From assembly GCA_937967765.1 (NCBI GenBank), contig CALCML010000288.1, positions 1 through 7,464 on the forward strand: 7,464 bases of DNA, given 5' to 3'. The notes beneath the pieces were generated by a model. The model was not told the origin of the DNA and searched no databases. It saw nothing but the letters and a program-made list of their open reading frames with translations. The translations under genes and the position numbers were made by a program. The stretch is from an uncultured Carnobacterium sp. (GTDB lineage: Bacteria; Bacillota; Bacilli; Lactobacillales; Aerococcaceae). Shown here in pieces: positions 5,618-7,464 of the stretch (position 1 is the stretch's first letter; each line of letters opens with the position of its first letter).

Positions 5618-6457
5618 ATGACACAAACAATCGGAGAAATTTTAAAAAGTGCAAGGCAATTAAAAGGCTACACTCTTGATGACTTGCAACAAATTACAAA
5701 AATTCAAAAACGTTATTTAATCGCAATTGAAGATAATGACTTCGACTTGATGCCAGGTGCGTTTTATACACGCGCATTCATCAAACAAATTGCTGATACA
5801 GTTGGATTAGATGGAGCAGCTTTATTAGAAGAGCATGCATCTGAAATTCCGCAGGCTGTTGTGAAGACAACTCCTTCTACAACATATACGACTACTTCAA
5901 GTAATCGTTCACGTTTAAATAAAAACAAGAGTAAATGGTCTTCAGTATCCAATACTTTAAAAAATTACTTCCCAACCATTTTATTGGGAATGTTCATCGT
6001 AGCGATTATTTTTGCAATCGGGCAAGCTGTATTTAGCAACCGTGCGCAACGCAATACGCCTGTAACGACTCAAGCTACAACGCAAACAGCTGTTGCAGCA
6101 GAAACAACTGTTGCTACAACGACAACTGCAGCTCCAGAAGTGACAAGCGTTACTTATTCATATGCGAACGGAAATGCATTGTACTATATTGCGAATGTAA
6201 GTAAATTCCCATTAGACGTGAAAGTGTTAAATGAAGCAAGAAATGCTTTATGGGCACAAATTTCTGCAGACGGTAAAGTGGTTGCAGATGGTGTTCCAGC
6301 AACGAATCAAACAGTGACTGGTTCAATTCCTGAAGGAACAACAACGATTCGTATGGACTTTGGATATACGCCATTAGGTACGATTACTGTTGGTGGTGTT
6401 GAACTAACAATTCCTGAAGGTTCAACAGCAACACGTATTTATATCACGATTCAATAG
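5618..6457 (+). CDS. rodZ: RodZ-like helix-turn-helix membrane protein
   Basis: This 279-residue protein has RodZ architecture. The cytoplasmic N-terminal helix-turn-helix domain (about 3-75) includes IGEILKSARQLKGYTLDDL and AIEDNDFDLMPGAFYTRAFI, typical of the RodZ/YmfM HTH family. A Thr/Ser-rich and then basic linker (84-106) leads to one membrane helix (about 118-139). Outside the cell, a Thr/Ala-rich linker (147-173) connects to a C-terminal beta domain (about 176-279) of the RodZ C-terminal type. RodZ links the cell-shape and elongation machinery to the membrane in rods. In ovoid cocci the homologue is implicated in peripheral wall growth. The ATG has a modest GGTGA site. pgsA follows after ten bases, with its ribosome binding site overlapping the rodZ stop, so the two are co-translated. 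Confidence 0.9.
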   Translation: MTQTIGEILKSARQLKGYTLDDLQQITKIQKRYLIAIEDNDFDLMPGAFYTRAFIKQIADTVGLDGAALLEEHASEIPQAVVKTTPSTTYTTTSSNRSRLNKNKSKWSSVSNTLKNYFPTILLGMFIVAIIFAIGQAVFSNRAQRNTPVTTQATTQTAVAAETTVATTTTAAPEVTSVTYSYANGNALYYIANVSKFPLDVKVLNEARNALWAQISADGKVVADGVPATNQTVTGSIPEGTTTIRMDFGYTPLGTITVGGVELTIPEGSTATRIYITIQ

Positions 6458-6462
6458 GAGAA
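6455..6462 (+). promoter_or_regulatory. pgsA ribosome binding site overlapping the rodZ stop
   Basis: TAGGAGAA contains the rodZ TAG stop codon and the AGGAG core, five bases before the pgsA ATG. Ribosomes finishing rodZ would be positioned to start pgsA. Confidence 0.75.
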
Positions 6463-6467
6463 TTGCG

Positions 6468-7061
6468 ATGAATTTACCGAATAAATTAACCGTATTGCGA
6501 ATTTTCATGATTCCGGTGTTTATCATCCTCATGTGTTTGCCAAGTGAAGCGCTCGGTGTGATGAGTCTTGTAGGCTCTCAAATCAGTGTAGTTCACTTCT
6601 TGGCGATGATTATTTTCGCAGTAGCTAGTTTTACAGATTATCTTGATGGATATTTAGCACGCAAATACAAATTAGTGACAAACTTTGGGAAGTTCGCTGA
6701 TCCTTTAGCAGATAAAATGCTCGTGATGACCGCATTCATTATGCTCGTGTCATTTCACTTAGCTCCTGCTTGGGTTGTGAGTATTATTGTTTGTCGTGAA
6801 TTAGCAGTAACAGGGCTTAGACTATTACTGGTGACAGATGGCGAAGTCATGGCAGCTGCTTGGCCTGGGAAAGTAAAAACCGCTACTCAAATGTTGGCGA
6901 TTATTTTCCTATTAACAGATGATTTGTTCTTTAAGGCCATTGGAATTCCAATCGGACAAATCTTACTTTATAGTTGTTTAGTATTTACAATCTATTCAGG
7001 TTTGGATTATTTTGTAAAGAATCGACATGTATTTGCGGATTCATTTACTAAAACAGAATAA
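6468..7061 (+). CDS. pgsA: CDP-diacylglycerol--glycerol-3-phosphate 3-phosphatidyltransferase
   Basis: The enzyme makes phosphatidylglycerophosphate from CDP-diacylglycerol and glycerol 3-phosphate, the committed step to phosphatidylglycerol and cardiolipin in the cell membrane. The full CDP-alcohol phosphotransferase motif is present: D57, D60-G61, A64-R65, G74, D78 and D82, in DYLDGYLARKYKL followed by FGKFADPLADK. The N-terminus MNLPNKLTVLRIFMIPVFI is characteristic of PgsA. Several hydrophobic segments (about 9-24, 41-56, 84-105, 140-155, 161-180) fit an integral membrane protein. The length of 197 residues is normal. rodZ-pgsA adjacency is common in Firmicutes. A terminator-like hairpin follows. 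Confidence 0.96.
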   Translation: MNLPNKLTVLRIFMIPVFIILMCLPSEALGVMSLVGSQISVVHFLAMIIFAVASFTDYLDGYLARKYKLVTNFGKFADPLADKMLVMTAFIMLVSFHLAPAWVVSIIVCRELAVTGLRLLLVTDGEVMAAAWPGKVKTATQMLAIIFLLTDDLFFKAIGIPIGQILLYSCLVFTIYSGLDYFVKNRHVFADSFTKTE

Positions 7062-7067
7062 CAAACG

Positions 7068-7101
7068 AAGCCTGAAACAATTGTTTTGGGCTTTTATTTT
7101 T
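7068..7101 (+). terminator. Terminator-like hairpin between pgsA and cinA
   Basis: The arms 7068-7080 and 7081-7093 are complementary throughout with two adjacent wobble pairs. The base of the stem is AAGCC/GGCTT, and the central CAATTG forms the loop. The stem is followed by TTTTATTTTTT (7092-7101). The interrupted T tract suggests it may be leaky, and cinA starts only 28 bases later. Confidence 0.75.
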
Positions 7102-7129
7102 ACAAAAGAGTGTTAAGGAAGGCGAAATT

Positions 7130-7464
7130 ATGAATGCAGAAATCATTGCAGTTGGTACAGAGTTACTAATGGGGCAAATTGTGAACACGAATAGTGCGTA
7201 CCTAGCCCAAGAATTAGCAAAAAATTCGATTCCAACTTACTATCAACAAGTGGTTGGTGATAATGAAGAAAGAATGTATGAAGCGATTGAATTAGCCGCT
7301 TCAAGAAGTGAGTTGATTATTTTATCTGGAGGTCTTGGACCAACAACAGATGATATCACTAAACAAGTATTGGCGCGATTTTTAGATGTGCCACTTGTCG
7401 AAGATGAGGCAGCTCTTCAAAAAGTAATCGATTTTCACGTGCGTTCTCATCGCGACATGAGTGA
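7130..7464 (+). CDS. cinA: CinA, competence/damage-inducible protein (5' part, runs off the right edge)
   Basis: The 111 visible codons from the ATG at 7130 encode MNAEIIAVGTELLMGQIVNTNSAYLAQEL, the start of the MoCF-biosynthesis-like (COG1058) domain of CinA. The conserved LSGGLGPTTDDITK segment is also present. The full protein in relatives is about 410-425 residues and may also carry a C-terminal nicotinamide-nucleotide amidohydrolase (PncC) domain, which lies outside this window. CinA is implicated in pyridine nucleotide recycling. In streptococci it is part of a late competence operon with recA and helps localise RecA. A strong AAGGAAGG site (7115-7122) sits seven bases before the ATG. 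No promoter could be identified between the hairpin and the gene. Proximity to comG and pgsA matches known Firmicute gene order, and recA would be expected just downstream. Confidence 0.95.
   Translation, partial: MNAEIIAVGTELLMGQIVNTNSAYLAQELAKNSIPTYYQQVVGDNEERMYEAIELAASRSELIILSGGLGPTTDDITKQVLARFLDVPLVEDEAALQKVIDFHVRSHRDMS

Noticed and set aside
1..7464. A wholly new multi-gene system
   Set aside because: Every complete gene fits a known family and the order matches known Firmicute competence, shape and lipid gene neighbourhoods. Only the partial gene at the left edge is unidentified.

Overview
The window is a chromosomal stretch of a low-GC Firmicute, most likely a member of the Lactobacillales outside Streptococcus (a Carnobacteriaceae relative such as Granulicatella is a guess). 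The evidence is the AT-rich sequence, strong AGGAGG-type ribosome binding sites, sigma-A type promoters, a complete comG competence-pilus operon, and the order rodZ-pgsA-cinA. No mobile element, tRNA, rRNA or CRISPR array was seen.

Layout. Positions 1-788 hold the 5' part of an unrecognised minus-strand gene running off the left edge. It diverges from a small VanZ-family membrane protein gene (963-1445) across a 174-base intergenic region with two well-formed sigma-A promoters. The minus-strand promoter carries a cre-like sequence between its -35 and -10 boxes. A rho-independent terminator (1453-1486) closes the vanZ-like gene.

The seven-gene comG operon follows (1558-5527): comGA (assembly ATPase), comGB (polytopic platform protein), comGC (major pilin) and comGD, comGE, comGF, comGG (minor pseudopilins). 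The genes overlap or nearly abut, so they are probably one translationally coupled transcript. Together they would build the envelope-spanning competence pilus used in DNA uptake. The prepilin peptidase and the ComEA/EC/F DNA-transfer proteins are not in this window. No strong sigma-A promoter precedes comGA, which fits regulation by a dedicated competence factor, but I could not identify the box.

Downstream come rodZ (5618-6457, cell-shape HTH/membrane protein), pgsA (6468-7061, phosphatidylglycerophosphate synthase), a terminator-like hairpin, and the 5' end of cinA (7130 to the right edge). rodZ has its own extended -10 promoter lying inside an 11-bp inverted repeat. comG has no strong terminator, so competence-induced read-through into rodZ-pgsA is possible.

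The window is largely conventional, and I found no clear new system. The items most worth checking are a dnaX-like slippery site in comGB opening onto a long -1 frame, the symmetric elements at the comGA and rodZ promoters, and the unidentified gene at the left edge.
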